From positions 15,022 to 29,530 of the forward strand of contig DUCW01000044.1 in the NCBI GenBank assembly GCA_012959595.1: a stretch of DNA of 14,509 nucleotides. The letters run 5' to 3'. A program made the position numbers and the translations under genes. The notes under the pieces were generated by a model. That model ran no database searches and was not told the DNA's origin. It saw nothing but the letters and a program-made list of their open reading frames with translations. Positions 1-8,574 of the stretch are shown here, one piece after another. This stretch comes from Gemmatimonadota bacterium (GTDB lineage Bacteria > Gemmatimonadota > Gemmatimonadetes > Longimicrobiales > Gaopeijiaceae). Position 1 is the first letter of the stretch. The number at the start of each line of letters is the position of its first letter.

Positions 1-1731
1 AGCTGAGCTATTCAACATAAATTGGCATAATTGATTGAGGTTATTGTCTTCATAAAGAAGGACTTCAACGTTTCCATTTTGCAATCGAGCGAATCCATGG
101 TTCAACGTCCATTCTCCTTCAAGTTGCAAATACAGATCTTTTTCCAAATCTATACCATCTTCATCATCCAAGTCGATGTAGCGGTGTATGATTTGGTCCA
201 TCGATCCGTTGGTTAGTTTGGTAGCTGAACCAGTGACATCCAGTTGCCACATGTCATATTTGTCATACACGACGATGGATAGTCCGTCTTTGGACCATCC
301 TGCAACCCCGAAGGGAGGTTTTTCTTCGACAGGATGGTCAAATTCTCTGTTGTTGAAGTCAGTTAATGCTGCATTGGAAATTGTAGATTCTATCCCAGAT
401 GACAGGTCGACAATGTGGTAGGCTCCTCTGCCAAAATAAGACAGGTATTTTCCAGTTGGGCTCACCTGCCATGGGAAAGCAACTGCACTGGCTATTGCCA
501 GGCGTTGTCCAGAAGACGGATCAATGGCATAGACATCTTCCTTTTGTCTTCCGAACATAGAGACGAAATCAAAAGGTGTCTGATCGGTTGCTGTGACCAC
601 TCGCCCTCCTGCATGTAAGAGAGGATCATCCATCGAATCATCAGTAAGGACTAAAAGCCTGCGTTCATTAGGATGCCATACAGCCAGATCGCTTCGCTTT
701 TGATCTCCGAGTGAATCTCTCTTTTGTTCTGGTATCACACGGCGGTCGAAAGAATTCCATATTTCTACTTCTGGTTTCTCAGATATTGATTCGGATGTTT
801 CGCTTTCGGCTAATGTTTCCATTTCAACTGGGGCTGCCTTCACACCAAAAAAAAGAGAAGATCCATCTTCGGACCAACTGATGGGGCGATAAGAAACTAT
901 GTTATGATCCGGTAGAGTCCCTTTGGCCAGTGTCTCCTCAAGATTGGAGCAAACGGGATCTATCTGAAGATGTCTGCACATTATTATAGTTTGCGGAGTG
1001 TGGGGCAGGGAATCGTTAGTCGCTGACCGGAAAAATGCGAGGTCACTGGAGTCATCTCTCCATTTGAGTCCAGTGTACTCCCAGCTTGTAGCCTCTAGAG
1101 TACGGAGATTCCCTGAATTGGGTTCATATAGTTGCACACTGTTCGCCACTTCCTCCTCCTCGGTCACAAATGCTAGTAAGTCTCCAGATTTCTGCCAGGA
1201 TGATTCTTTTACTTTGGCAAACGAGATGCTACTTCCCTTGGAAAGGCTCTGGACCATCACCGTAGAAATACTAGCATTATCATCGGCGGAATAACGTTTC
1301 ACTAGAAGGTGAGTATTCTCCCCACTAAATGAGAAAGTCTCCACTTCTGGGATCGTGGTGGAAGTCTCTGATAGCAGATGCGTGTAGCCCATCTGTTTTC
1401 GTTGGGTATTGGTATCTTCTTCCACAGACTCTTGTATTGTGTAGGCAATCCATTCACTATCCGTAGAAAAACTGGAGTTTGACGCAAACTTTATAGTAAT
1501 GACATGGCCGTCCTCTATTCTGTGGATTTGAAGTTCGTTTTTCTCATTGACACGAGAAACCTCAACAGCAAACCATTTTCCGTCAGGTGAAAACTGACCC
1601 GAAGTGATGGATTCCCACTTGCCGTAATCTTGTGGGTTGATTGGGCTCTTCTTTTCCTGCTGGCCCAGCAATTGCGAAAGATTAGAAATGATAATAAAGC
1701 TTATAAGAATGGTGATTCTGAAGTATGGCAC
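1..1731 (-). CDS. Exported S9-family (prolyl oligopeptidase type) peptidase, N-terminal part, cut by window edge
   Basis: Reading the minus strand from a GTG at 1731 gives 577 codons with no stop to base 1, so the 3' end lies outside the window. The start is fixed by an in-frame TAA at 1746-1744 and a strong Shine-Dalgarno (AAGGAGGA, 6 nt upstream). Residues 1-23 are a hydrophobic signal peptide (ITILISFIIISNL, likely cut near LLG/QQ), so the product is exported or periplasmic. The rest looks like the beta-propeller of S9 peptidases, with repeated blade motifs such as FSPDGKWFA (about residues 47-55), SWSEDGSSLFF and GWSKDGLSIVVYDKYDMWQLDV-like text near residues 480-500, then a LDDEDGIDLEKDLYL stretch. 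The serine hydrolase domain with Ser-Asp-His should follow beyond the edge and cannot be verified, so peptidase activity is inferred from the propeller. It is divergent from an exported M14 peptidase. A bare TolB/WD40-like propeller protein is the main alternative. Confidence 0.8.
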   Translation of the reverse strand, partial: MPYFRITILISFIIISNLSQLLGQQEKKSPINPQDYGKWESITSGQFSPDGKWFAVEVSRVNEKNELQIHRIEDGHVITIKFASNSSFSTDSEWIAYTIQESVEEDTNTQRKQMGYTHLLSETSTTIPEVETFSFSGENTHLLVKRYSADDNASISTVMVQSLSKGSSISFAKVKESSWQKSGDLLAFVTEEEEVANSVQLYEPNSGNLRTLEATSWEYTGLKWRDDSSDLAFFRSATNDSLPHTPQTIIMCRHLQIDPVCSNLEETLAKGTLPDHNIVSYRPISWSEDGSSLFFGVKAAPVEMETLAESETSESISEKPEVEIWNSFDRRVIPEQKRDSLGDQKRSDLAVWHPNERRLLVLTDDSMDDPLLHAGGRVVTATDQTPFDFVSMFGRQKEDVYAIDPSSGQRLAIASAVAFPWQVSPTGKYLSYFGRGAYHIVDLSSGIESTISNAALTDFNNREFDHPVEEKPPFGVAGWSKDGLSIVVYDKYDMWQLDVTGSATKLTNGSMDQIIHRYIDLDDEDGIDLEKDLYLQLEGEWTLNHGFARLQNGNVEVLLYEDNNLNQLCQFMLNSSA

Positions 1732-1737
1732 TGGAAT

Positions 1738-1745
1738 TCCTCCTT
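1738..1745 (-). promoter_or_regulatory. Ribosome binding site fixing the GTG start of the S9 peptidase
   Basis: On the minus strand the sequence AAGGAGGA lies 6 nt before the GTG at 1731, and an in-frame TAA overlaps its 5' end. This near-perfect Shine-Dalgarno makes the non-ATG start convincing. Confidence 0.75.
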
Positions 1746-1816
1746 AGAGGTCAAAACTGTCTCTCACAATACCAGCCAGGAACAATTGCTCCCTTCACCG
1801 GATGTCAGAGGCTGGC

Positions 1817-1846
1817 TTGTAATTCCGTGGGTGTCAAGTGCATAAT
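1817..1846 (+). promoter_or_regulatory. Weak candidate promoter for the M14 peptidase gene
   Basis: TTGTAA (1817-1822) and CATAAT (1841-1846) are separated by 18 nt, about 50 nt before the chosen ATG at 1898. The match to the housekeeping sigma consensus is modest. The 166-bp gap between the two divergent peptidase genes (1732-1897) must hold both promoters. A TTGACA-like hexamer on the minus strand (1837-1832) has no convincing -10 partner. Confidence 0.25.
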
Positions 1847-1897
1847 GTTAGTAATGTTGGTAAACAGAACTATCTACAGATAAAGGAATATGGTCAG

Positions 1898-4543
1898 ATG
1901 AGAATCTTGTCAGGAGTCCGAGAGCACTGGAAAACGAGTAGGTCCGCTACACTGGGGCTGGCTTTGATGATGGCTACGTCACTGCAAGCACAATCTATAC
2001 CTACCCCTGAGTCAGTGCTCGGTTTTCATCCTGGAGCAGATTTCCAGTTGGCTACATATGAAGAATCCCTTGAGTACTTTCGACTTCTAGATGCTGCCAC
2101 CGACCGAATGATGCTGTTGAAGACAGGAGAAACATCGGAGGGTAGAGCTTGGTACATCGCTGTAGTATCGAGCGCTGAAAACCTGGCGAACTTAGATGAG
2201 CACCGATCGGTAGCAGTAGAACTTGCCAGGCCGGGACATCTTACGGATTCTGAAGCTAGAGAGATGGCTTCGAGAGCCAAGGCGATAGTAGACGTTAACG
2301 GTGGCTTGCATGCGTCTGAGGTGGCGGGTGCTCAACACACTATTCAGCTTGCTTATGATTTGGTTACAGGAGAGAGTAAGCGCATTCAGTCGATTCGTGA
2401 GAATGTGATTACAGTGCTTTGGCCCTCTTTGAATCCAGACGGCCAAACTATGATAGCTGATTGGTATAAATCGAATCTTGGCACCTCGTTCGAAGTAGCT
2501 CCAATGCCGAAGCTCTATCAGAAGTATGTAGGTCATGACAACAACCGTGATGGTTACATGTTAAACATGGTTGAATCAAGAGTTCTAGCTAGAACTTGGA
2601 GAGCTTGGGAACCTCAGATTATCTATGTGCACCATCAGAGTTCTCCGTTTCCGACTCGGATCTGGTTGCCCCCTTTCGCCGAACCTGTTGCAACCCAAAC
2701 TCCACCTATCATGGCTCGACAGGTGAACATGATAGGTATGGCGATAGCTCAGTTGTTGGAATCAAAGGGCCAGGTCGGCTCTACTCATATGGAGAAAGTT
2801 TTCGACGCTTGGTACCCTGGCTATGTGGATTATATGCCCATGCTGCAGAATCAGGCTTCTTTTTGGACTGAGACTGGACTTTACCGTTACGCCACACCTC
2901 ATTTCTATACTCTCTCGGATTTCCCTGAGAATCGTCGCGACCTCAGGGTAGAATCTCTTTACTCAAGTCCATGGAAAGGTGGCTGGTGGAGATTGGGCGA
3001 TGCAGTTGACTATATGCTCACGGCCTCTGTAGCAGTGCTCGACTATGCAGCTAAGTATAGGGAAGATCTCCTGTATAACCGTTATCAATCAGGTAGAAAC
3101 ATCATTGACAAATATAGAAATGAGCCCCCCTATGGTTATTTTGTTAGGCAGGATCAGAGAGACCCCGTGGCTGCTGTTGAGCTTCTTAGAAGATTGGCCT
3201 TCAACGGTATCCGTGTTTCGCAGCTCCAGGAAGCTGTGAGTCATGAAGGTGTCGCTTACGAAGCTGGCACATGGGTCATTCCAATGGATCAGGAATTTGC
3301 CGAACTGGCCAGACAAGTTTTGGATGTTCAAATTTATCCGGATTTGAGGGAGTACCCTGGAGGTCCGCCGGAACAGCCTTACGACGCAGCAGGCTGGACA
3401 CTTCCTTATCAGATGGATGTAGAAGTAACGATCGCAACGGAACCAATGGCCTGGGATGACGAAATCACAGATGCATCAAGATTTGATTCGCCACTGGGTG
3501 TTGGTTTTGACAGTCATCCCGTGGCTGCGGGCATTAATCCCCCACCAGGACGTTTAGTTGGGTCTGGCTCTGCTTTGGTGGTAGATCCTTCTCAGAATAA
3601 TACTTTTGCAGTCCTCAACCGATCTTGGGATATGGGAGCAACGGTCAGGTCAGTAACTCAAGATGGAAAAATGTTATATCAAATTTCTGGTCTTTCTGGC
3701 AATCAGCAACAAAGCCTAGTAGACGATTATGCCCTCCAGGCTGTGCGTGGCAATCTTAGTGGCATAGTGCTGAAGCAGCCTCGAATTGGTCTCTATCGGC
3801 CTTGGATGGCTAGTATGGACGAAGGTTGGACGAGATGGTTGTTGGAACGGTACGAATTTCAGTTTAAGAATATTAGAAATTCTGACTTTCGTGCTGGGTC
3901 TCTTAGGGATCGCTATGACGTGATTGTTTTACCAGCAGAAAGATCGAGCTCACTACTGAATGGACACTCCCTTGGCACTATACCTTCTGAGTTTTCGGGA
4001 GGTATAGGGACGGTAGGAATCCGGTCTTTGGAAGTATTTGTAAGGGAAGGAGGGACTCTGGTGGCTTTGAATCAGGCTAGTGATCTGGTGATCGAAGAAT
4101 TACACTTGCCAGTGCAGAATGTTGTGAAAGACCTCAGTAGACAGGAGTTTTTCTCCAGTGGTTCGATTTTTGAAGTGGACGTGGATACCACCCATCCAGT
4201 AATGGCAGGGATGCCAGAGCAAGGCAAGATATTTTTTGATAGAAGTCCCGTTTTCTCAACTCAACCGGGGTTTGAAGGCTCTGCGTTAATGAAGTATCGA
4301 AGTTCTGGGTCACCGCTATTGTCTGGTTATTTGCTGGGAGAGGAATATCTGCAGGGGTATGCGGCAGCCTTGGATGTAGAATATGGTGCAGGACGAGTCC
4401 TTTTGCTTGGTCTAAGACCACAGTGGAGAGGTCAACCCTTTGGCACCTTTAAGGTTTTATTTAACTCAATCCTTTTTGCAGAGGACCTAGCGAGTTCTTC
4501 TTCGGGGAATGGGGATTTCTGGAGCACTCCTCAAGAACCGTAA
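1898..4543 (+). CDS. Exported M14-family zinc carboxypeptidase with C-terminal GATase1-like domain
   Basis: An 881-residue protein. I chose the ATG at 1898 rather than the in-frame ATG at 1838. It has an AAAGGA motif about 10 nt upstream, and it puts a signal peptide at the N-terminus (hydrophobic core ATLGLALMMATSLQA, likely cut before QS, about residue 32). The M14 metallopeptidase domain shows the zinc motif HASE (H138, E141), NPDG at 179-182, NNRDG at 215-219 (candidate substrate-binding Asn-Arg), a third zinc ligand in YVHHQ (H245/H246) and the likely catalytic Glu in TETGLYRYAT (E325). From about residue 625 to the end the sequence (IGLYRPWMASMDEGWTRWLLE, YDVIVLPAE, GGTLVALN) looks like a class I glutamine amidotransferase-like fold. 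This is a known architecture for large exported M14 proteins, and that domain is probably not an active amidotransferase. The protein likely removes C-terminal residues from peptides outside the cytoplasm. It ends tail-to-tail, 32 bp from the exporter operon. Confidence 0.88.
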   Translation: MRILSGVREHWKTSRSATLGLALMMATSLQAQSIPTPESVLGFHPGADFQLATYEESLEYFRLLDAATDRMMLLKTGETSEGRAWYIAVVSSAENLANLDEHRSVAVELARPGHLTDSEAREMASRAKAIVDVNGGLHASEVAGAQHTIQLAYDLVTGESKRIQSIRENVITVLWPSLNPDGQTMIADWYKSNLGTSFEVAPMPKLYQKYVGHDNNRDGYMLNMVESRVLARTWRAWEPQIIYVHHQSSPFPTRIWLPPFAEPVATQTPPIMARQVNMIGMAIAQLLESKGQVGSTHMEKVFDAWYPGYVDYMPMLQNQASFWTETGLYRYATPHFYTLSDFPENRRDLRVESLYSSPWKGGWWRLGDAVDYMLTASVAVLDYAAKYREDLLYNRYQSGRNIIDKYRNEPPYGYFVRQDQRDPVAAVELLRRLAFNGIRVSQLQEAVSHEGVAYEAGTWVIPMDQEFAELARQVLDVQIYPDLREYPGGPPEQPYDAAGWTLPYQMDVEVTIATEPMAWDDEITDASRFDSPLGVGFDSHPVAAGINPPPGRLVGSGSALVVDPSQNNTFAVLNRSWDMGATVRSVTQDGKMLYQISGLSGNQQQSLVDDYALQAVRGNLSGIVLKQPRIGLYRPWMASMDEGWTRWLLERYEFQFKNIRNSDFRAGSLRDRYDVIVLPAERSSSLLNGHSLGTIPSEFSGGIGTVGIRSLEVFVREGGTLVALNQASDLVIEELHLPVQNVVKDLSRQEFFSSGSIFEVDVDTTHPVMAGMPEQGKIFFDRSPVFSTQPGFEGSALMKYRSSGSPLLSGYLLGEEYLQGYAAALDVEYGAGRVLLLGLRPQWRGQPFGTFKVLFNSILFAEDLASSSSGNGDFWSTPQEP

Positions 4544-4575
4544 GTTGGAGATCTGGTAGAACAGTGCAGCGAGTT

Positions 4576-6414
4576 TTACTGTACGACTGTAATATTGCGA
4601 CTAAGCACCATGGCTTCTCTACCTTCTGGTTGTAGCTCAATTGTGATGGTGTATTCTCCAGCTTCTATATTTGGGAAATCAATATTTACTGAACGAAATA
4701 CTGTCTCCAGTCCATTGATGCTAGAATCCCGAAATGACATATCTGGTAGAGGATCAGACTCGAGCAATCGCATGAATTCCCCTAGCCGACGTAAAATTCC
4801 CACATTGTTACGGACTAGTCCTATGCGGGTGCTCAGGGTCTCACCGCTTCTGAAACCGTAAAGTTCCCAAGCTACTCTTATAGATTCTCCTCGTTGGATC
4901 TGCAGTTTTGGTTTTACTTGCTGAATAGCTTCTTCCAACGTGTTGGGCACATCGCCCTCACCGTTCAAGATAAGTAGGTCAGAAGCTGAAGCGAGGCCAG
5001 GAGCTAAGGGGTCCTGCCAAAGGCCTCTCCGAGATCTCCAGGCAGTTTTGGCAGATGCCTCTAGAATTTCCAATCCAATGATGTAAGACCCATTAGGAAG
5101 CAAGAGGCTGAAGGTACCATTTGGATCATTTCCCAGCACCTGGTAGCTGTTTTGATCTGGTATGCTGTGTAAGAATAGCCCTGTCTGGAAATTAGTTTTG
5201 TTAGAAGAAACCCCTTTCGTTTTGTCTGCAGAGATTTTTGGAAGTTGAACTAGGAATGGATTGTTCCTTTCTTTGATTTGGTCACGGCCTGCATTTGTAA
5301 CTGGAGTAAATTCCGAACTTTCTTCAGGACTAAATCCCACTACGATCATCAGGGAGTCTCCTCTACGAAAGCGGGCAATTTGGGTGGTTAATTCAGTGAG
5401 GTTTGGTGCATAAGGTGGGGCATACCCAGTTCGAGGATGTTCACGTTCCAGATTCCATTCGGCAGGACCAACCGTAACTGGATTTTTCAAGACAGATGTG
5501 GGTGGAAGGAACTCCTGGCTTTTGGGGTGGTGTCTGCCTACGATGCTACGAGTATCGGTTAAGAAACCGTCAGGTGGCTTCCGTTCTCTGTCCCAAGATT
5601 TTTCAGCTCCGTAGCGCATCGTCAGTTCTTCCAGGTCATCTCCCCATGTTATTCCATAAGGATTAGCTGATTGCTCACGTAAGTAAACCAAAACTGTCCG
5701 TGCGTACTGTTCTGTCATTCGATCATTTCCGTCCACGAGATAGAGAGGATCAGAGAGTAGCCAGAAAAGGTTCTTGAATGACTTGGGATCGTTCGAACTA
5801 TCTAAGATTTCTTGAGATCCAGAATCTAACAAATATTTCAAAGATCTGAAGTATTGCTCATGCTCCAACGGCATCTGACTGAAGGACAAATCAAAGTATT
5901 GAGTGGCCCTTAACCAGTCGCCTTGTAAGTGTTTGAGAAAACCTAGAAGAGCGGTGCACCACCAAGTTTGAGTCTCACACTGATCCAGCACATCTTCGGC
6001 TCTAGGCCAGTCACTATTCTCTGATAAATAGTGGATACGTTGTCCCAGCAACCATTTGTCCCCCGGTATAATCGCACTGATTTCAGCCAGTTCGCCGAGA
6101 AGTTTAGCTCGGGCCATTCCAATCGGGACGGCCTCTTCAATTACTTCCCAAGTCGGATCTTCATTCCAGTTTTCGTGTCGGAAGCAGAAGCGTCCTATGA
6201 TTTCATCACAACTTAACCTCAGTCTGGAAAACTGGGGTGTGATCAGATTGTTTCTTGATCTTTCAAAACGAGCCTGTAAACGCTTGGCTTTTTGGTGCAG
6301 GGCAGAGGAGTCGGGTGTTATGTCGTTTTGGTTTTGAGCAGAGGTTGTTTTTGCAAGCGAAGAATCCGCGAATATAAATGAGCCCAGAAGGCAAAGGATC
6401 CTAAGGATTCTCAA
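4576..6414 (-). CDS. Secreted 612-aa protein, helical repeats plus a GWxTD-like segment, last gene of the exporter operon
   Basis: I do not recognise a characterised homologue. The start is a TTG at 6414-6412 that overlaps the TGA (6413-6411) closing the preceding DUF4340 reading frame (TTGA), which indicates translational coupling and supports this non-ATG start. Residues 1-21 form a signal peptide (ILRILCLLGSFIF, cut near SLA). Residues about 95-200 are helical and TPR-like (YLSENSDWPRAEDVLDQC, FLKHLQGDWLRATQYFD). Four Cys occur as two i/i+7 pairs (C70/C77, C146/C153). The segment FWLLSDPLYLVDGNDRMTEQYA (about 217-237), followed by YGITWGDDLEELTMRYG, recalls the GWxTD domain common in Gemmatimonadota and Bacteroidota, but the match is distant. 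The C-terminal half (about 320-612) reads as beta-rich. Its place at the end of a gld-type operon suggests an exported partner or cargo of the transporter, which is inference. Confidence 0.72.
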   Translation of the reverse strand: MRILRILCLLGSFIFADSSLAKTTSAQNQNDITPDSSALHQKAKRLQARFERSRNNLITPQFSRLRLSCDEIIGRFCFRHENWNEDPTWEVIEEAVPIGMARAKLLGELAEISAIIPGDKWLLGQRIHYLSENSDWPRAEDVLDQCETQTWWCTALLGFLKHLQGDWLRATQYFDLSFSQMPLEHEQYFRSLKYLLDSGSQEILDSSNDPKSFKNLFWLLSDPLYLVDGNDRMTEQYARTVLVYLREQSANPYGITWGDDLEELTMRYGAEKSWDRERKPPDGFLTDTRSIVGRHHPKSQEFLPPTSVLKNPVTVGPAEWNLEREHPRTGYAPPYAPNLTELTTQIARFRRGDSLMIVVGFSPEESSEFTPVTNAGRDQIKERNNPFLVQLPKISADKTKGVSSNKTNFQTGLFLHSIPDQNSYQVLGNDPNGTFSLLLPNGSYIIGLEILEASAKTAWRSRRGLWQDPLAPGLASASDLLILNGEGDVPNTLEEAIQQVKPKLQIQRGESIRVAWELYGFRSGETLSTRIGLVRNNVGILRRLGEFMRLLESDPLPDMSFRDSSINGLETVFRSVNIDFPNIEAGEYTITIELQPEGREAMVLSRNITVVQ

Positions 6415-6569
6415 ACAGGACTAATTCTTTCAGCATCTGGGGGACTGTCTTGGATTAACATGAAAATGTCTGGTACGATCCTACTGAATTTCCAGCTAGG
6501 AACTTCAAAGATGACGTCATTGTTGAGGCTTTGGACATGTCGGGTCGTGCCTTCGCCAGAAAGTACAAG
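6411..6569 (-). pseudogene. C-terminal remnant of the DUF4340 gene beyond an in-frame TAA
   Basis: In the same frame as the upstream DUF4340 ORF, 52 sense codons follow the TAA (6572-6570) before a TGA at 6413-6411. The encoded text (LVLSGEGTTRHVQSLNNDV, then IFEVPSWKFSRIVPDIFML) looks like the normal end of DUF4340 proteins, which tend to finish with a beta strand followed by a V-x-SW-x-F-x-x-I/L-x-P type segment. Its TGA overlaps the TTG start of the next gene, as expected of an original operon junction. There is no obvious ribosome binding site or start codon to translate it separately. It is either the lost C-terminus of a broken gene or a consensus-error artefact. Confidence 0.65.
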
Positions 6570-7355
6570 TTAATTCAAAATTTTTCCAGAATCGTCCATG
6601 GCTACTATACGTCTGCGGTTCAGATCAGAGGGTGTTTGGTTTTCGGTAAGAATTCCAGTGGCTTCCAAATGTGAAAGTTCGGCGGTGATACCTATCATTG
6701 CTGCAGCGTCCACTGTTTCTCCATCCATTACCCAGGTCGTATCTGATCGCTCTAATCTGTAAGGTTCATTACCGTACTCTAACAAGATACTTTTCACAGC
6801 AGCTGTATCAGTAGTTGTGATAGTCTTGTTTCTCCATTCTGTTAGGCTTTGGGTCACAGCACTGCGTAACGTGCCAGAGACCACCACCACCTCATTTTGG
6901 TCTAAAAGCCTAGTGAACACACTTGGAAAAATCGGCCCACTGTTTCCTACAAGAATAGTGGACTGGTGATTATCAGTGTCGATGATTTCCAGGGCCCAGG
7001 TACTATCTAATGATAGGCCCATTCGTCGATGGTTTTCTGCATTATTGGCCACCACATTGCCTACGTCATTCTCATCAATGGCATCCCACAATTTCCTTAA
7101 GGATGTTGCCTCTGAGGAGTAACCATTAACTTCCCACGTATCACTTAGAAAAGTTAATTCGGTGATACCACCGTCAGGGCTTGTGATTTTCAAACTCTTG
7201 ATGGTTGTCGAATCAAAATCTGCAAAAACTTCTTTGATACTGTTATTCACAGCGTTCGAATCTTGATCCCTGTTGTTGAACAGGCTTAGTAACACCCAGA
7301 ATAGAGTAGCTCCCAGAAAAAGTTTTATAATCTTGTCCAGAGTCTGTTTGCTCAT
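6570..7355 (-). CDS. DUF4340-domain membrane-anchored protein, apparently truncated by an in-frame stop
   Basis: A 261-residue ORF starting at the ATG at 7355-7353, which overlaps the TGA of the GldG frame (ATGA). The N-terminus has one membrane segment (about residues 10-26, KLFLGATLFWVLLSLF). The rest is extracytoplasmic and beta-rich with repeated features typical of DUF4340 (ITSPDGGITELTFLSDTWEVNG, STILVGNSGPIFPSVFTRL, TITTTDTAAVKSILLEYG, YRLERSDTTWVMDGE). DUF4340 proteins are regularly encoded directly after gldF/gldG-type ABC transporters and are thought to act with them in the envelope; their exact role is unknown. The ORF ends at a TAA at 6572-6570, but family-like sequence continues in frame for 52 codons. 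The intact gene would therefore encode about 314 residues. Truncation of the last domain segment may inactivate it. Confidence 0.75.
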   Translation of the reverse strand: MSKQTLDKIIKLFLGATLFWVLLSLFNNRDQDSNAVNNSIKEVFADFDSTTIKSLKITSPDGGITELTFLSDTWEVNGYSSEATSLRKLWDAIDENDVGNVVANNAENHRRMGLSLDSTWALEIIDTDNHQSTILVGNSGPIFPSVFTRLLDQNEVVVVSGTLRSAVTQSLTEWRNKTITTTDTAAVKSILLEYGNEPYRLERSDTTWVMDGETVDAAAMIGITAELSHLEATGILTENQTPSDLNRRRIVAMDDSGKILN

Positions 7356-8482
7356 GCTATTAAGTCTCCCCAGCGAACTTTAGCCCTGCGTTTACGTCCA
7401 GTAACTTTCAGAATCCCCAAAATCACAACCAGTAAGGGTACTCCAATAAGGTTGCCCCATCTCAAGCTAGCTTTTTGGAAGTCAGAGGTGAAAATCATCG
7501 GTGGTGGTGTCCTTGTTTTAGAACGGATAGCTATCAGTGCCTCATCCTGAGCGAGCCAGTCGATTGCATTTTCTGCGAAGATGAGATTGTCTGGACTGAC
7601 TTGTACAAAAGATTCCTCTAAGAAATCAACATCACCCACAACAATAATTCGTCCAGCTGAAGGGTCATCATTCGAAGATTCTGAATCCCCCCCCCCAAGT
7701 GCCACAGCTAAGGTCACAGTCTGGAATCCATCGGGGTCAGGTTGCAGGAGTGCGTCTGGCATTATCAATGAATTGGGCGGTTGTATCCCGCCAGCTTCAG
7801 TGGTTATCCAGAGTTTTTCGATATTGTCAATACTGTCTGCTACCGTAAGTGCAGTAGCCCAGCCAACACTTAATCCATTAAGGTCCCTAGTAGTGGCGTG
7901 CAATCCTCCCTTAAGAGCAATGGGCCATAGGGGATAAGGACGTATCACATTGAACATGCCTTGCGAGCCCATGGATATATTGGAGTTGGAACTGTAATCC
8001 ACAACCAATCCGGCGTCGACTCCGATTCCTCTTTCTGCCAAAAACCCTTCAAGACCAGTTGTAACTTGACTGGTAGTGGGAGTTTCTGCAGAGGGTTGAT
8101 GCTTGTCCACCAGCATTAAAGCCCCACCGCCTTTGGAGATAAACTCTTCTATTTCCACAATCTTTGTTTCAGGAACAGCTTCTTTAGGGCCTGCAAGTAC
8201 CACTAGGTCTGTGTTGTTGGGATCTAGTCCTATACTATCTTCGGATAAGTCGATAGAGGTGACTTCATACCTTTCTAGCAAACTTCGCGTCAGAGACGGG
8301 AAACTGGTTTCTCCTAAGGCACCAAAGCCAGTCAAGAAAGCTATACTCGGTCTTTTGTCTGTCGTCATGACGGATATCGCTGAAGCAATCCTGAACTCCA
8401 AGTCGGCTGTGCCAGAAATAAATGGGATGACTTCCTGTTTCTCTGCGTAGAGCAGGGCTAGTCCGAACCATCCCCGTCGCAC
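7352..8482 (-). CDS. gldG: GldG-like ABC transporter auxiliary protein (downstream frame of a broken GldF-GldG fusion)
   Basis: This frame encodes the bulk of a GldG-type protein (ABC_transp_aux family): AFLTGFGALGET, LSEDSIGLDPNNTDLVVLAGPKE, a GGGALMLVDKHQP turn, GRIIVVGDVDFLEE (about residues 277-290) and a C-terminal membrane anchor (GNLIGVPLLVVILGILKV) before a basic tail. The GTG at 8482 is probably not a biological start. The frame is open and homologous upstream to 8575 (NPSDNLEVAAEARSLGIIE), where it should join the preceding ORF. GldG partners GldF and GldA in an envelope ABC system. In Bacteroidota that system supports gliding, but here no gliding genes are seen and the substrate is unknown. 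The 3' end overlaps the DUF4340 start by 4 bp. A run of ten G (7687-7696) codes Gly-Gly-Gly in a loop. Confidence 0.7.
   Translation of the reverse strand: MRRGWFGLALLYAEKQEVIPFISGTADLEFRIASAISVMTTDKRPSIAFLTGFGALGETSFPSLTRSLLERYEVTSIDLSEDSIGLDPNNTDLVVLAGPKEAVPETKIVEIEEFISKGGGALMLVDKHQPSAETPTTSQVTTGLEGFLAERGIGVDAGLVVDYSSNSNISMGSQGMFNVIRPYPLWPIALKGGLHATTRDLNGLSVGWATALTVADSIDNIEKLWITTEAGGIQPPNSLIMPDALLQPDPDGFQTVTLAVALGGGDSESSNDDPSAGRIIVVGDVDFLEESFVQVSPDNLIFAENAIDWLAQDEALIAIRSKTRTPPPMIFTSDFQKASLRWGNLIGVPLLVVILGILKVTGRKRRAKVRWGDLIA
7687..7696. repeat. Run of ten C (ten G on the coding strand) inside the GldG frame
   Basis: Ten consecutive C on the plus strand read as GGG GGG GGG G on the coding strand, encoding part of LGGGDSESS, a loop before the GRIIVVGD strand. 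It is the longest homopolymer noticed in the window. At ten bases the sequence is in frame with the flanking GldG sequence. Such tracts are classic sites of slipped-strand mispairing and of sequencing error. Confidence 0.9.
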
Positions 8483-8574
8483 CTCAAATTCATCATCTCT
8501 GAGTACGTTGAACTCATTTTCAATAATACCTAAAGACCTTGCCTCAGCGGCTACTTCAAGATTGTCACTCGGAT

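Noticed and set aside
1772..1815. CCAGCC ... GGCTGG inverted repeat between the peptidase genes
   Set aside because: Only 6 bp per arm with a 32-nt loop. This is expected by chance and not enough to call an operator.
1838..1897. Upstream in-frame ATG at 1838 as the start of the M14 peptidase
   Set aside because: It would add 20 residues before the signal peptide and lacks a ribosome binding site, while the ATG at 1898 has AAAGGA and places the signal peptide at the N-terminus.
2192..2536. 114-codon minus-strand ORF inside the M14 gene
   Set aside because: It lies opposite the zinc-site coding region of an intact M14 peptidase and shows no domain features.
4544..4600. Terminator between the convergent M14 and 612-aa genes
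   Set aside because: Only an ACAGT/ACTGT stem of 5 bp with a 12-nt loop is present, with no T-run after it.
7581..7937. 118-codon plus-strand ORF opposite gldG
   Set aside because: It is a shadow of the GldG frame, low in complexity and without a start signal.
8103..8450. 115-codon plus-strand ORF opposite gldG
   Set aside because: It is also a shadow of the GldG frame, with Ser/Pro-rich text and no ribosome binding site or family resemblance.
8397..8482. GTG at 8482 as a true start of a separate GldG protein
   Set aside because: No convincing ribosome binding site precedes it, and the same frame upstream to 8575 already encodes GldG-like sequence.
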